A stretch of DNA of 64,000 bases from Pseudomonas sp. RIT288 (GCF_000631985.1 NZ_JFYN01000020.1:1-64000), one strand, 5' to 3'. Shown: positions 1-8,134, counted from the stretch's first letter. The notes: a model not told the origin generated them from the letters alone. Program-made: numbers and translations.

Positions 1-1298
1 GTGCGGTACAACCGGGTGAACTCGAACGGAAGGCGCCCATCGAGCGTGCCGTCGGTCAGGGTCAGCAGTTCTTCACCGGTGACCATCGACACCGGGCAGC
101 CGTTGGTGCAGGTCAGCGGCGCGCAATCGGCGCTGTCGCCGTTGGGGTTTTTCGCTTGATCGGGGTTGTCGTCGTGACGCTCGTCTTTTTTCAGGACGGC
201 ATTGCGTTTCGCATCCCAGCGCAGTTGCATGCGGCCCTTTTTCACTCCGGCGGCAATGCCCCGCGCGGCGACAGTTTTGTACTGGTCGACGTAATGGATG
301 AACGTGTTGACGATGCCGAACATCGCCTTGACCAGGCGTTTCACAACCGTGAGCAACTGGGCGGCGCGATCCGCCAGGCGTAGCGTGAGATAAGCGATCC
401 CGGCGCCAGCCCCGACGAATGTCAACACAACGCCGATCAGCACATCGATCAGCACCTGCACGATCATCATTGACGCCGTTTCAGCGGTTTTGCCGGCGAT
501 CTGGCTGGGCGGCAGCATCTCCAGCCAGAGACTCGCACTGCGCAGCAGCAAACACAGCGCCGCCTCATCGCTGACCAGCAACTGCAACTTTTGCATGACA
601 TCCGGAGCTGATTCTGCGAGGCGGATCAGATCGGCCGCGCCGCTTCCAAGGCGATCGGCAAACGCCCCTGGATCCTGCAGAATCTCCGACAGCATGCCGA
701 TGCTGTCCCATACCCCCTCGATCGCCGCCCAACTCCCGGCGAGCATGCCGTTGCCCGCCGCCGTCGCCACCGATTGCGACCACTGTGGCTTGAACCCCTG
801 CCACTCGCTGCGCAGCCAGCCATCCAGCTCGCCGGTCAAGCCGTCGTAGGACTTGAACAGCGCTTTGATCTGCTCCGGGGTAACGTCGCTGTGCACCTGC
901 ACGCGATAGAACTTGCCTGGCGTACCGGTGAATGTTCCCCGGCCTTGCGCATCAAGTGCGACGGGGGAGATTTGGCCATCATCCACCGCGACCACATCCA
1001 CCACGATGTCGCCCAGCGGAATGTCGTACACCGACTCGAATTTGCTCTCGATCGCCAGCACCCCGCTTTTCGGGCACTGCACGGCGCCGGAGGCAAACTC
1101 GCTGTCGCCCGTGCTGACGGCGGTAACGCGATCACCGAAGCGGATGATCCGCTCCATGCCCATCAGCGACGGCAGATCCGCCGCATGACTGACCTGGTCG
1201 GCCGCACTGCTGAACCAGTGTTCAAGCTGCTGGCGATAGAGGCTGAGGGTGTCGGGGAAACTGTCGAGTTCCTGCTCGATACGGCTGACGACTTCCAT
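1..1298 (-). CDS. RHS-family protein, N-terminal part (cut by window edge)
   Basis: My own reading of the minus strand gives about 430 residues open to the window edge. The last visible residues include CPVSMVTGEELLTLTDG followed by LPFEFTRLYRT, the signature that opens the RHS repeat region (DUF6531 type). Ahead of it is a hydrophobic segment (MMIVQVLIDVLIGVVLTFVG), typical of pre-RHS regions of effectors delivered by type VI secretion. The toxin end lies outside the window. The start ATG at 1298 overlaps the stop of a 15-codon frame (TGATG) beginning at 1345. In-frame residues upstream of 1298 read ASSRAL, which would join the 1345 frame smoothly if one C were added at 1317-1320, so the gene may be frameshifted. 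Family assignment is firm; effector role is inference. Confidence 0.8.
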   Translation of the reverse strand, partial: MEVVSRIEQELDSFPDTLSLYRQQLEHWFSSAADQVSHAADLPSLMGMERIIRFGDRVTAVSTGDSEFASGAVQCPKSGVLAIESKFESVYDIPLGDIVVDVVAVDDGQISPVALDAQGRGTFTGTPGKFYRVQVHSDVTPEQIKALFKSYDGLTGELDGWLRSEWQGFKPQWSQSVATAAGNGMLAGSWAAIEGVWDSIGMLSEILQDPGAFADRLGSGAADLIRLAESAPDVMQKLQLLVSDEAALCLLLRSASLWLEMLPPSQIAGKTAETASMMIVQVLIDVLIGVVLTFVGAGAGIAYLTLRLADRAAQLLTVVKRLVKAMFGIVNTFIHYVDQYKTVAARGIAAGVKKGRMQLRWDAKRNAVLKKDERHDDNPDQAKNPNGDSADCAPLTCTNGCPVSMVTGEELLTLTDGTLDGRLPFEFTRLYR

Positions 1299-1345
1299 CA
1301 GCGCACGCGACGATGCGGGGTGGAATGAAAAACCGGGTCAAACAT
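1298..1345 (-). other. 15-codon leader frame or broken N-terminus of the RHS gene
   Basis: An ATG at 1345 is preceded by a GAGGGAA Shine-Dalgarno sequence and encodes MFDPVFHSTPHRRVR before a TGA that overlaps the ATG of the RHS frame. The first ten residues look like the true start of the RHS protein, displaced by a one-base change in a run of four C. Either the gene is frameshifted, translation restarts at the TGATG overlap, or the base was miscalled. Confidence 0.55.
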
Positions 1346-1481
1346 GAGCGTTCCCTCGCACAAAAATTAGGCGCGGGGACTTTGCGGGGGATCAATCAGG
1401 AAAGAAGTCAGGCGAGTAGGCGTTTACTGTAGGACTAATCTGCAAAAGACCGACTACTACAAAACGTATAGCGATAAACGC

Positions 1482-1514
1482 AAACGTGGCGTGAGGTTTC
1501 CCTCACGCCACGTT
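1482..1514. terminator. Bidirectional hairpin terminator
   Basis: A perfect 15-bp stem (AAACGTGGCGTGAGG and its complement) closes a three-base TTT loop just past the stop of the Sel1 gene. A-rich and T-rich ends allow it to work on either strand. It separates the Sel1 operon from the RHS gene, which therefore needs its own promoter in 1346-1481. Confidence 0.8.
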
Positions 1515-1544
1515 TATCGAGCGATACAAAATCATTTACCGGGT

Positions 1545-1943
1545 TTAATCCCGAGCGCTCAACTCTTTGAGTTTGAGCTCGGCCAACGGGTGACCGGCCT
1601 TGGCGGCCAGCGTCCACCAGCGCGCCGCTTCGCTCGGATCCGGCGCTTTGCTCGGAGTACCGGCCAGGCTGATCACGCCGACCTGATAGGCCGCTTTGCC
1701 ATCGCCGGCGAGCGCCGCCAGACGCAACAGCCGCACACCCTCTTCGCGGGCACCCAGGCCAACCCCGCGAAACGTCAGAATGTGCCCATAAAAGCTTTGC
1801 GCGCCGACATCGCCAAGATTGGCCATGCGCGCAAACTGCCCTTCGAGCCAGCGCCAGCCTCTGGGCTGGCGGACAAACCACGACCAGTGAAACAGCCTAC
1901 GGGCCAACCAGTAACTGGCCGACGCCTTGAGTCGCAAGAACAC
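1545..1943 (-). CDS. Sel1-repeat protein
   Basis: 132 residues. The segments AREEGVRLLRLAALAGDGKAAYQVG and DPSEAARWWTLAAKAGHPLAELKL are two Sel1-like (TPR-type alpha/alpha) repeats with the usual A-x-x-G-x-x-x-A spacing; a preceding segment around GDVGAQSFYGHI is a third degenerate one. Such repeats scaffold protein interactions; no catalytic motif is seen. The start is a GTG directly after the TGA of the upstream gene, with GGAGG five bases before it, so the three genes 2653-1545 form one translationally coupled operon. Confidence 0.75.
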   Translation of the reverse strand: MFLRLKASASYWLARRLFHWSWFVRQPRGWRWLEGQFARMANLGDVGAQSFYGHILTFRGVGLGAREEGVRLLRLAALAGDGKAAYQVGVISLAGTPSKAPDPSEAARWWTLAAKAGHPLAELKLKELSARD

Positions 1944-2315
1944 TCAGGCCTCCGCCGATTCCGGGTACTCGTATTCGAACACCCTGACCACTTCCGACGC
2001 ATGCCAGGAAGCAGCCGCGACGCCATCGGATGGCCCGGAAAACCGCCCCAGACGCTCGACACATTCAAAGAAACCGGTACGTGGCAAACGGCTGGCACCC
2101 TGGCTGATCACCAGCGAACTGCGCAATGGCTGTTCGGCCTTGGCATCCAGTGCGGCCAGATGCTCAAGTGCCGCGGTCAGAGTCTGCATCGCCGGCGTCG
2201 GCAGTTGCAAACGTTCGAGCAAGGCTCGATAGGTCAACAGATGGCGCTGCCTGCGCGCCTGATCCAGCTCCCCCAGCAATCCGTCCCAATGTTGACGACT
2301 GATGCGTACGCTCAC
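1944..2315 (-). CDS. Conserved hypothetical protein in Xre/Sel1 operon
   Basis: 123 residues, mostly helical by composition, without signal peptide or recognised motif. The GTG start has GGAGG eight bases upstream and overlaps the TGA of the Xre gene by GTGA, and its own stop abuts the GTG of the Sel1 gene. Tight coupling argues that it is real and works with its neighbours. I do not recognise the family. Confidence 0.7.
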   Translation of the reverse strand: MSVRISRQHWDGLLGELDQARRQRHLLTYRALLERLQLPTPAMQTLTAALEHLAALDAKAEQPLRSSLVISQGASRLPRTGFFECVERLGRFSGPSDGVAAASWHASEVVRVFEYEYPESAEA

Positions 2316-2653
2316 GATTCATCCCTCCAACCCGGCACCGTCAGTTCCCAGGCCAGGCTGCGACGAATCGCGGCGTCAGGTTGACGCTCGCCGCTTTCGA
2401 TCATGGCCAGATAAGACGGGCTGATGCCTACCGTGCGGGCCAGCGCCTCAATGGCGATGCCCTTCCCTTCGCGCAAACTGCGTAGTTGATCCAGACCTGG
2501 AAGAATCGGGTCCGGCGTTGCGGCGGCCGGCGCTGGCGCCCGCTGCTGCGGTGCTTCGTTGATGCCTGCTGCTTTCAGTAGAGCCTGATACTGGACCCAT
2601 GGCAGAACCGCATATTCGGGTTCGCCATCGCGTGCAATTATCTGAATATCCAT
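2312..2653 (-). CDS. Xre-family helix-turn-helix regulator with antitoxin-like N-terminus
   Basis: 113 residues. Residues about 1-28 (MDIQIIARDGEPEYAVLPW) resemble the N-terminal strand region of Phd-type antitoxins; a Pro/Ala linker follows; residues about 55-105 form a Cro/C1 HTH (LREGKGIAIEALARTVGISPSYLAMIESGERQP). The ATG at 2653 is preceded by GGGGTAG, a better start than the in-frame start 24 bases upstream. First gene of a three-gene operon. No RelE/HigB-like toxin gene is adjacent, so it may be an orphan antitoxin or a plain regulator. Confidence 0.8.
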   Translation of the reverse strand: MDIQIIARDGEPEYAVLPWVQYQALLKAAGINEAPQQRAPAPAAATPDPILPGLDQLRSLREGKGIAIEALARTVGISPSYLAMIESGERQPDAAIRRSLAWELTVPGWRDES

Positions 2654-2765
2654 GACTACCCCGTAGGACAACAACACTTAGCGAGTCGGCACTTTTCCCT
2701 AGAAGTGTAATCCTAACAGCGGCCAAGGTCGCGGGGGGTATCTATCTGTCTGCAGGCGAGAGGAA

Positions 2766-3221
2766 TCAGGGCTTTTTCGGGCCCTGAAGCTGAAGTTGCT
2801 CAGGGGTATCAGGCAGGCGCTCGACCACCGCGAGTTTTTCCGGCTGCTGCCGGTTGCGCCAGAGCCGAAAAGCATTGAGCTCATCGTCGAGAGTTTTCAT
2901 CAGCCAGGCCAGAACGGCGATGTCATCGAGCATACCGAATACCGGAATGAAATCCGGAATCGCATCCACCGGGCTGAGGAAGTACATCAGGCCCGCCACC
3001 ACCGAAACCAGAGCCTTCGGACTGATGGCCCGATACTCGCCGCGCCAGTAGGACAGGCACAGTGCCTGGAGCAAACGCAGATCATCCTTGAGTTTGCCAA
3101 GGCGATTGCCTTGCGCGGCACCTTTGCTCGCCACCGCAAACAACAGGGTCGGCAGCCGCCCACGCGCCAGCAATCGACCGGCGAGGGGCAGAAATCGGGC
3201 GAAATTCCACGGCGCTTTCAT
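2766..3221 (-). CDS. YkvA/DUF1232 family membrane protein
   Basis: 151 residues. The hallmark of DUF1232 is present: ALVSVVAGLMYFLSPVDAIP followed by DFIPVFGMLDDIAVLAWL, a hairpin of two short hydrophobic segments around a conserved SPVDxIPDxIP motif (residues about 73-105). N-terminal region is basic, C-terminal tail hydrophilic. The function of the family is unknown. It is transcribed alone on the minus strand, upstream of the Xre operon. Confidence 0.85.
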   Translation of the reverse strand: MKAPWNFARFLPLAGRLLARGRLPTLLFAVASKGAAQGNRLGKLKDDLRLLQALCLSYWRGEYRAISPKALVSVVAGLMYFLSPVDAIPDFIPVFGMLDDIAVLAWLMKTLDDELNAFRLWRNRQQPEKLAVVERLPDTPEQLQLQGPKKP

Positions 3222-3241
3222 CTATTTCTCCCGTTGAAATG

Positions 3242-3372
3242 TTATCCACACAAATTGTGGATAACCTTGTGAACAGAGCTGCATTTCAGCGCTGAAAGCC
3301 CCGTTTTATAAGGGCCGCGCTCAGATCGGGCGTTTTTTACTCACATAAAAAACCCCAATATTTCATTGACTT
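3242..3372. repeat. Dispersed intergenic element with DnaA-box dyad, copy 1
   Basis: A perfect dyad of two DnaA-type 9-mers (TTATCCACA, 5-bp spacer, TGTGGATAA; 3242-3264) is followed by a GC-rich stretch, T and A tracts, and ATATTTCATTGACTT ending at 3372. The same elements in the same order and at about the same spacing recur at 22127-22258. No gene is seen in 3222-3515. Confidence 0.5.
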
Positions 3373-3469
3373 GGCGGCTCAGGGCGTCTAGCGCTGGCGA
3401 CCTCAATCTCTAGGACTGCTGTAAGCGCCATCCGTTCGCTCTGTTTACCGTCAGCTTCGTCCAGATGCA

Positions 3470-3497
3470 ACAACGCCCCGCATAAGCGAGGCGTTGT
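3470..3497 (-). terminator. Terminator of the FKBP isomerase gene
   Basis: An 8-bp stem ACAACGCC/GGCGTTGT closes an apical loop with a partial GC extension, about 20 bases past the stop of the minus-strand isomerase gene. It could also end a transcript entering from the plus side. Confidence 0.6.
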
Positions 3498-3515
3498 CTT
3501 CGAAGCTACAGCCGA

Positions 3516-4232
3516 TTACTTGGCGGCAGCGTCTTCTTTGGCTGGATCCTTGATAGCCAGCAGTTCCAGGTCAAAGACCAGAACCGAGTTGGCCGGGATT
3601 GCCGGGCTTGGCGATTGCGCGCCGTAAGCCAGATCGCTAGGGATGTACAGTTTGTACTTCTCGCCAACGTGCATCAGTTGCAGACCTTCAACCCAACCCG
3701 GGATCACGCCGCTGACCGGCAGATCGATCGGGCTGCCACGTTCAACGGAGCTGTCGAACACGGTGCCGTTGGTCAGCTTGCCGGTGTAGTGAACAGTCAC
3801 GACGTCGGTAGGCTTAGGCTGTGGGCCGTCGGCTTTCTTGACCACTTCGTACTGCAGACCGGAAGCGGTGGTGGTGACACCAGGCTTCTTGCCGTTTTCT
3901 TCGAGGAATTTCTTGCCGGCGGCTGCCGACTCTTCGCTCATCTTGGCCATACGCTCTTCAGCACGCTTTTGCAGCGCGGCGAAGGCTTCGACCAGTTCTT
4001 CATCTTTCAGCTTCTGTTCTTTCTTGCCAACGGCATCTTCGATGCCCTGGGCTACCGCTTTGGAGTCCAGATCATCCATGCCTTCCTGAGCAAGGCTCTT
4101 GCCCATGTTCAGGCCGATACCGTAGGAAGCTTTTTGCGCCGGGGTTTTCAGCTCTACGCTGGTCTGCGAATCACAACCCGCGAGGACCAGGCTAACCAGG
4201 GCTACCGCCGCCGCCAACCGATGCTGTTTCAT
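3516..4232 (-). CDS. FKBP-type peptidyl-prolyl cis-trans isomerase, lipoprotein (Mip/FklB type)
   Basis: 238 residues from ATG 4232, which has AAGGA seven bases upstream; the longer frame lacks a signal. The N-terminus MKQHRLAAAVALVSLVLAGC is a lipoprotein signal with lipobox LAGC, placing the protein in the periplasm on a membrane. Residues about 30-115 are the charged helical dimerisation domain of Mip/FkpA proteins; residues about 125-228 are the FKBP fold with VTVHYTGKLTNGTVFDSS and VIPGWVEGLQLMHVGEKYKLYIP. It catalyses prolyl isomerisation and can act as a chaperone. The lysine/alanine-rich tail is disordered. Confidence 0.92.
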   Translation of the reverse strand: MKQHRLAAAVALVSLVLAGCDSQTSVELKTPAQKASYGIGLNMGKSLAQEGMDDLDSKAVAQGIEDAVGKKEQKLKDEELVEAFAALQKRAEERMAKMSEESAAAGKKFLEENGKKPGVTTTASGLQYEVVKKADGPQPKPTDVVTVHYTGKLTNGTVFDSSVERGSPIDLPVSGVIPGWVEGLQLMHVGEKYKLYIPSDLAYGAQSPSPAIPANSVLVFDLELLAIKDPAKEDAAAK

Positions 4233-4493
4233 GCTATTTCCTTGTTCATGCGCCGAAAGGGCAATCGAGTAAAGCCGCGAGCTTATCAGGCCGCCACGAC
4301 CAATGGCTACCGGCATGAGAGCAGGAAACGTCCGATAAGTTCAGGGATTAAAACGCATTCAGGCAAAGGGACGATGAAGCTTCTGTCATCTGAAGCTGAC
4401 AAGGACTGACGGGACTTCCTACGACAGTTGGCGTAATGGCCACTTGCCGCACCAGCAACGACTGAGGCATAACAAGGCAACAACTCGACAAGG

Positions 4494-6311
4494 ATGTTTA
4501 TCTTGCGCCTCTTATACCGTGTGCTGGCATTGATCATTGTGCTGCTGGGCCTCGCCCTGGCGGTGGTACTTTATTACGTCGCCAACCCGAAATTGCCCTT
4601 CTACACCCCGCCCCAACAGGTGCATTACCTGCAGCAGTGGAGCGAGGAGGAACGCCAGACCTACTATTTCACCCCGCAGGGCACGCAGGTCAAAGGCCTG
4701 CGCTATGAATGGTTTCAGGCGCTGGAATTGCCCTTCTCGCAGCAGCGTTTCGCGTCCCCGGAATACCTCGCACGCTTCGGTTTTCTGGTTGATCCACAGC
4801 AGAAAGCCACGCCGAACAACCCCGGCAATCTGCCGGTCGGCTTTGCCCGCCACGCGAATCCCGGTGGCAGCGAGCAATATCTCGATATCACCTGCGCCGC
4901 CTGCCACACCGGAGAATTGCGCTTCAAGGGCCAGGCCGTGCGAATTGACGGCGGATCGGCGCAACATGTCTTGCCTTCCAGCGTTCCGACATTGCGTGGT
5001 GGCAGTTTCGGACAAGCCTTGGTCGCCAGTCTGGCCTCGACTTACTACAACCCGTGGAAATTCGAGCGCTTCGCCAAAAATGTTCTGGGCGATGACTACG
5101 AGAAACGCCACGAGCAACTGCGCAAAGACTTCAAGCAATCGCTGAACACCTTCCTCAAAGTTGCCTGGAACGACACGCATCGCGGCCTCTACCCGACCGA
5201 AGAAGGCCCGGGTCGCGCCGATGCGTTCGGCCGCATTGCCAACGCCACGTTCGGCGACGCGATCTCCCCCACCAACTACCGCGTGGCCGACGCCCCGGTG
5301 GACTACCCGCAACTGTGGGACATGTGGACGTTCGATTGGGTGCAGTGGAACGGCTCGGCGCAGCAACCGATGGCGCGCAACATCGGCGAGGCACTGGGTG
5401 TCGGCGCCACGCTGAATTTCTTCGACAGCAACGGCCAGCCACTGCAGGGCGATGCGCGTTATGCCTCGAGTGTGCGCGTGCGGGATCTGCACCAAATCGA
5501 AGAAACCCTGCAACGTCTGCAACCGCCGGCATGGCCGGAAAATGTCCTGGGCGCCATCGACAAACCGCTGGCCGCCAAGGGCCGTGCGCTGTTTGCCGAG
5601 AACTGCGCCGGTTGCCACGTGCCGCGCCAGACTCAGGAGGGCGAACGCTGGGTGCAGCATTTGCACATGCTGCCGGTGGAGGTGATCGGCACCGACCCGA
5701 ATGCCGCGACCAACATTGCCACCCACCGTTTCGACCTGACGCCGCTGCAATGGGACCTGAAAGAGCTGGAGCAGATGGCTGTGAAGTTGCATCCGACGCC
5801 TACCGAACCACTGGATCTGAGCCAGCTATCAGTGGCCAAGGGCCTGGCCTATGTAACCGCCTTCGTCGAGGACCGCGCCTATCGCGAGGCCGGCGTCACC
5901 GCTGAGGAAAAGCCACAACTCGACGGCTTCGGCCTGCCGATCGGCGTGCGCGAAAAGGTCGCGTACAAGGCCAGGCCGTTGGCCGGTATCTGGGCCACCG
6001 CGCCGTTTCTGCACAACGGTTCGGTACCGAGTATCTATCAACTGCTGTCACCGCAGGATGAACGCGCCATGACTTTCTATAAAGGATCGTTCGACTACGA
6101 CCCGCGCCATCTGGGCTATCGCACCGAAGCCTTTACCAATGGTTTCCTGTTCGACACGCGAATCTCCGGCAACCACAACAGCGGTCACGAATTCCGCGCC
6201 GGCGAGCGCGGCAATGGGGTTATCGGCCGACTGCTGCAACCAGAAGAACGCTGGGCATTGCTGGAGTACCTGAAAGTACTGGGCGGGCCATTGGAGGCGC
6301 AATTGCCATGA
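4494..6311 (+). CDS. Membrane-anchored di-heme c-type cytochrome (RoxA/MauG-like oxidoreductase superfamily)
   Basis: 605 residues. One N-terminal membrane helix (about 5-28) anchors a periplasmic domain. Two haem-binding motifs are visible: CAACH at residues 134-138 and CAGCH at 371-375. Near the C-terminus ATAPFLHNGSVPS is the signature of the di-heme oxidoreductase/RoxA-like group. Typical bacterial di-heme peroxidases are near 330 residues, so this is the long form seen in RoxA-like proteins. The stop overlaps the ATG of the catalase-related gene (6308), indicating joint synthesis. Likely redox chemistry on a peroxide or lipid-derived substrate; the substrate is unknown. Confidence 0.82.
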   Translation: MFILRLLYRVLALIIVLLGLALAVVLYYVANPKLPFYTPPQQVHYLQQWSEEERQTYYFTPQGTQVKGLRYEWFQALELPFSQQRFASPEYLARFGFLVDPQQKATPNNPGNLPVGFARHANPGGSEQYLDITCAACHTGELRFKGQAVRIDGGSAQHVLPSSVPTLRGGSFGQALVASLASTYYNPWKFERFAKNVLGDDYEKRHEQLRKDFKQSLNTFLKVAWNDTHRGLYPTEEGPGRADAFGRIANATFGDAISPTNYRVADAPVDYPQLWDMWTFDWVQWNGSAQQPMARNIGEALGVGATLNFFDSNGQPLQGDARYASSVRVRDLHQIEETLQRLQPPAWPENVLGAIDKPLAAKGRALFAENCAGCHVPRQTQEGERWVQHLHMLPVEVIGTDPNAATNIATHRFDLTPLQWDLKELEQMAVKLHPTPTEPLDLSQLSVAKGLAYVTAFVEDRAYREAGVTAEEKPQLDGFGLPIGVREKVAYKARPLAGIWATAPFLHNGSVPSIYQLLSPQDERAMTFYKGSFDYDPRHLGYRTEAFTNGFLFDTRISGNHNSGHEFRAGERGNGVIGRLLQPEERWALLEYLKVLGGPLEAQLP

Positions 6312-7474
6312 TGATCAACCCGTACAAAAGACCGTCGATGTTCGCCCGAGTCTGGTTATGGCTGGGGCGCCTGCTAGGCAAAACCCTGCTGACATTGTTG
6401 ATTATCGGCCTGCTGAGCTGGGCCATCGCGACCGCGTGGTTCGCCTGGCAGCAGCGCGGCCCGGTGTCGGCGCAGGAACAGATTCCCGCCGGTGAAGCGG
6501 CGATGACCCAGGACGTGATCCAGACCGCCGTACGCATCGTCGATCAACATCGCGAAAGCACGCGTTATCTGCGCGACGCGCATGCCAAGGCCCATGGCTG
6601 CGTGAAAGCCGCAGTGACGGTGCTGCCGGAACTGACACCAGCGCTGCGCCAAGGGGTGTTCAGCGAACCGGGCAAAACCTGGCAGGCAATGATTCGCCTG
6701 TCCAATGGCAACGCCTACCCGCAGTTCGACAGCATCCGCGACGCCCGGGGCATGGCAATCAAACTGCTCGATGTTCCCGGAAAACAACTGCTAGGCGACC
6801 ACCTGCAGCGCCACGAGCAAGACTTCGTGATGTTCAGCCACCCGAACTTCTTTGTCAGCGATGTCGCTGAGTATCGTCAGAATGTGGCGGCTCAGGCTGA
6901 TGGCAAAAAGATCATGGCGTTTTTCCCCGGTTGGGATCCACGCACCTGGCAGATCCGCCACCTGTTCATAGCGTTGGCCACCCTGGCGCCGCCACCGGAC
7001 AGCCCGACGGAGACTACGTACTTTTCGGTATCGCCCTACAAATTCGGTGAAGCGAATGTGAAGTTTCGAGTCGCGCCGGATCCGGATAATTGCCCGGCGT
7101 ATGCCCTGCCTCCGCAAAATCGCGACCTGCCGAATTTCCTGCGCAGCGCCTTGAACCAACAACTGTCGACAGATCGGGTGCCGGCGTGTTTTGTCCTGCA
7201 GATTCAGCGCCAGGATGCGAACAAGTACATGCCGATCGAGAACACCAGCATCGAATGGCGCGAGCAGGATTCACCGTTCGAAAGTGTGGCGCGAATCACC
7301 TTGCCTGCGCAGGACTTCGACACGCCGGCCTTGAATCTGGCGTGTGACAACCTGTCGTTCAACCCGTGGTTTGGTATCGAGGCGCATCGGCCGATTGGCG
7401 GGATCAACCGTTTGCGCAAAGCGGTGTATGAGGCGGTGAGCGATTATCGGCACAGCCGCAATGCCGAACAGTGA
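6308..7474 (+). CDS. Catalase-related haem protein, membrane-anchored
   Basis: 388 residues with an N-terminal membrane helix (about 20-42). Catalase-fold signatures are visible: DAHAKAHGCVKAAVTV (distal His region), RLSNGNAYPQFDSIRDARGMAIKL, the phrase FVMFSHPNFFVSD, and C-terminal LSFNPWFGIEAHRPIGGINR. The chain ends shortly after this point, before the segment where canonical catalases carry the proximal Tyr, so it belongs to the small catalase-like (SrpA or y4iL type) proteins and may not dismutate peroxide. A stop/start overlap with the upstream di-heme gene couples the two. Confidence 0.8.
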   Translation: MMINPYKRPSMFARVWLWLGRLLGKTLLTLLIIGLLSWAIATAWFAWQQRGPVSAQEQIPAGEAAMTQDVIQTAVRIVDQHRESTRYLRDAHAKAHGCVKAAVTVLPELTPALRQGVFSEPGKTWQAMIRLSNGNAYPQFDSIRDARGMAIKLLDVPGKQLLGDHLQRHEQDFVMFSHPNFFVSDVAEYRQNVAAQADGKKIMAFFPGWDPRTWQIRHLFIALATLAPPPDSPTETTYFSVSPYKFGEANVKFRVAPDPDNCPAYALPPQNRDLPNFLRSALNQQLSTDRVPACFVLQIQRQDANKYMPIENTSIEWREQDSPFESVARITLPAQDFDTPALNLACDNLSFNPWFGIEAHRPIGGINRLRKAVYEAVSDYRHSRNAEQ

Positions 7475-7483
7475 GAATCACAA

Positions 7484-7570
7484 CCCCTGTAGGAGCTGCG
7501 GCACGCTGCGATCTTTTGATCTGGCTTTTACGGATCAAAAGATCGCAGCGTGCCGCAGCTCCTACAGGGG
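7484..7570. repeat. REP palindrome, type A
   Basis: Two perfect 38-bp arms (7484-7521 and 7533-7570) beginning CCCCTGTAGGAGCTGC around an 11-bp spacer. It sits between convergent transcripts (catalase-like gene and tRNA operon) and may also stop transcription. Other type A copies: 9336, 20074, 25519, 47311, 51692. Confidence 0.85.
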
Positions 7571-7601
7571 AGATCGAGTGATTTCTCAAATCGCAGACAG
7601 C

Positions 7602-7626
7602 AAAAAGCCCGCACTCGGCGGGCTTT
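7602..7626 (-). terminator. Terminator of tRNA unit 1
   Basis: Hairpin AAAGCCCGC / GCGGGCTTT with an ACTC-containing loop and a T run on the minus strand, about 40 bases past the 3' end of tRNA-Asp. Confidence 0.75.
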
Positions 7627-7667
7627 CTGTGGTGACCTGACGTTCAGTGGGTCCAGGTGACCGAATA

Positions 7668-7744
7668 TGGCGCAGCGGACGGGACTCGAACCCGCGACCC
7701 CCGGCGTGACAGGCCGGTATTCTAACCGACTGAACTACCGCTGC
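7668..7744 (-). tRNA. tRNA-Asp (GTC), copy 1
   Basis: 77 nt including an encoded CCA end (TGG at 7668-7670 on the plus strand). The anticodon loop reads CTGTCAC, giving anticodon GTC; acceptor arms GCAGCGG and CCGCTGC pair fully; the T arm GTTCGAGTC is canonical. Confidence 0.95.
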
Positions 7745-7763
7745 GCGAAACGCTTGAAACGAA

Positions 7764-7839
7764 TGGTGGGTGATGACGGGATCGAACCGCCGACATTCTG
7801 CTTGTAAGGCAGACGCTCTCCCAGCTGAGCTAATCACCC
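7764..7839 (-). tRNA. tRNA-Val (TAC), copy 1
   Basis: 76 nt with encoded CCA. The acceptor stem GGGTGAT pairs with ATCACCC; anticodon loop CTTACAA gives TAC. Transcribed first, 19 bases upstream of tRNA-Asp. Confidence 0.95.
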
Positions 7840-7974
7840 TTCGCTTCGTTATGGGGCGCATTATGCCACAAGTTTTCGTAATGTGTTGATTTAATTGAAG
7901 TTTTTTTCAAAAAAATCCGAAAACCGGTGAAACGACACAAACCCGATGGAACAAGGTACAAACTTGAGACAGAA

Positions 7975-7998
7975 AAAAACCCGCTTCAGCGGGTTTTT
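7975..7998 (-). terminator. Terminator of tRNA unit 2
   Basis: Perfect 10-bp stem AAAAACCCGC / GCGGGTTTTT with a TTCA loop, 40 bases past the 3' end of the second tRNA-Asp. Each Val-Asp unit thus carries its own terminator. Confidence 0.8.
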
Positions 7999-8038
7999 CC
8001 GTGGTGACCTGGCGTTCAGTGGTCCAGGTTACCGAATA

Positions 8039-8115
8039 TGGCGCAGCGGACGGGACTCGAACCCGCGACCCCCGGCGTGACAGGCCGGTATTCTAACCGA
8101 CTGAACTACCGCTGC
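8039..8115 (-). tRNA. tRNA-Asp (GTC), copy 2
   Basis: Identical in sequence to the copy at 7668-7744 and lying exactly 371 bp from it. Part of a duplicated Val-Asp unit; the 3' flank of about 45 bp is also nearly identical. Confidence 0.95.
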
Positions 8116-8134
8116 GCTAAACACTTGAAACGAA

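Noticed and set aside
3242..3264. DnaA boxes as a replication origin
   Set aside because: Only one dyad, no AT-rich unwinding region and no dnaA, dnaN or parAB genes in the window.
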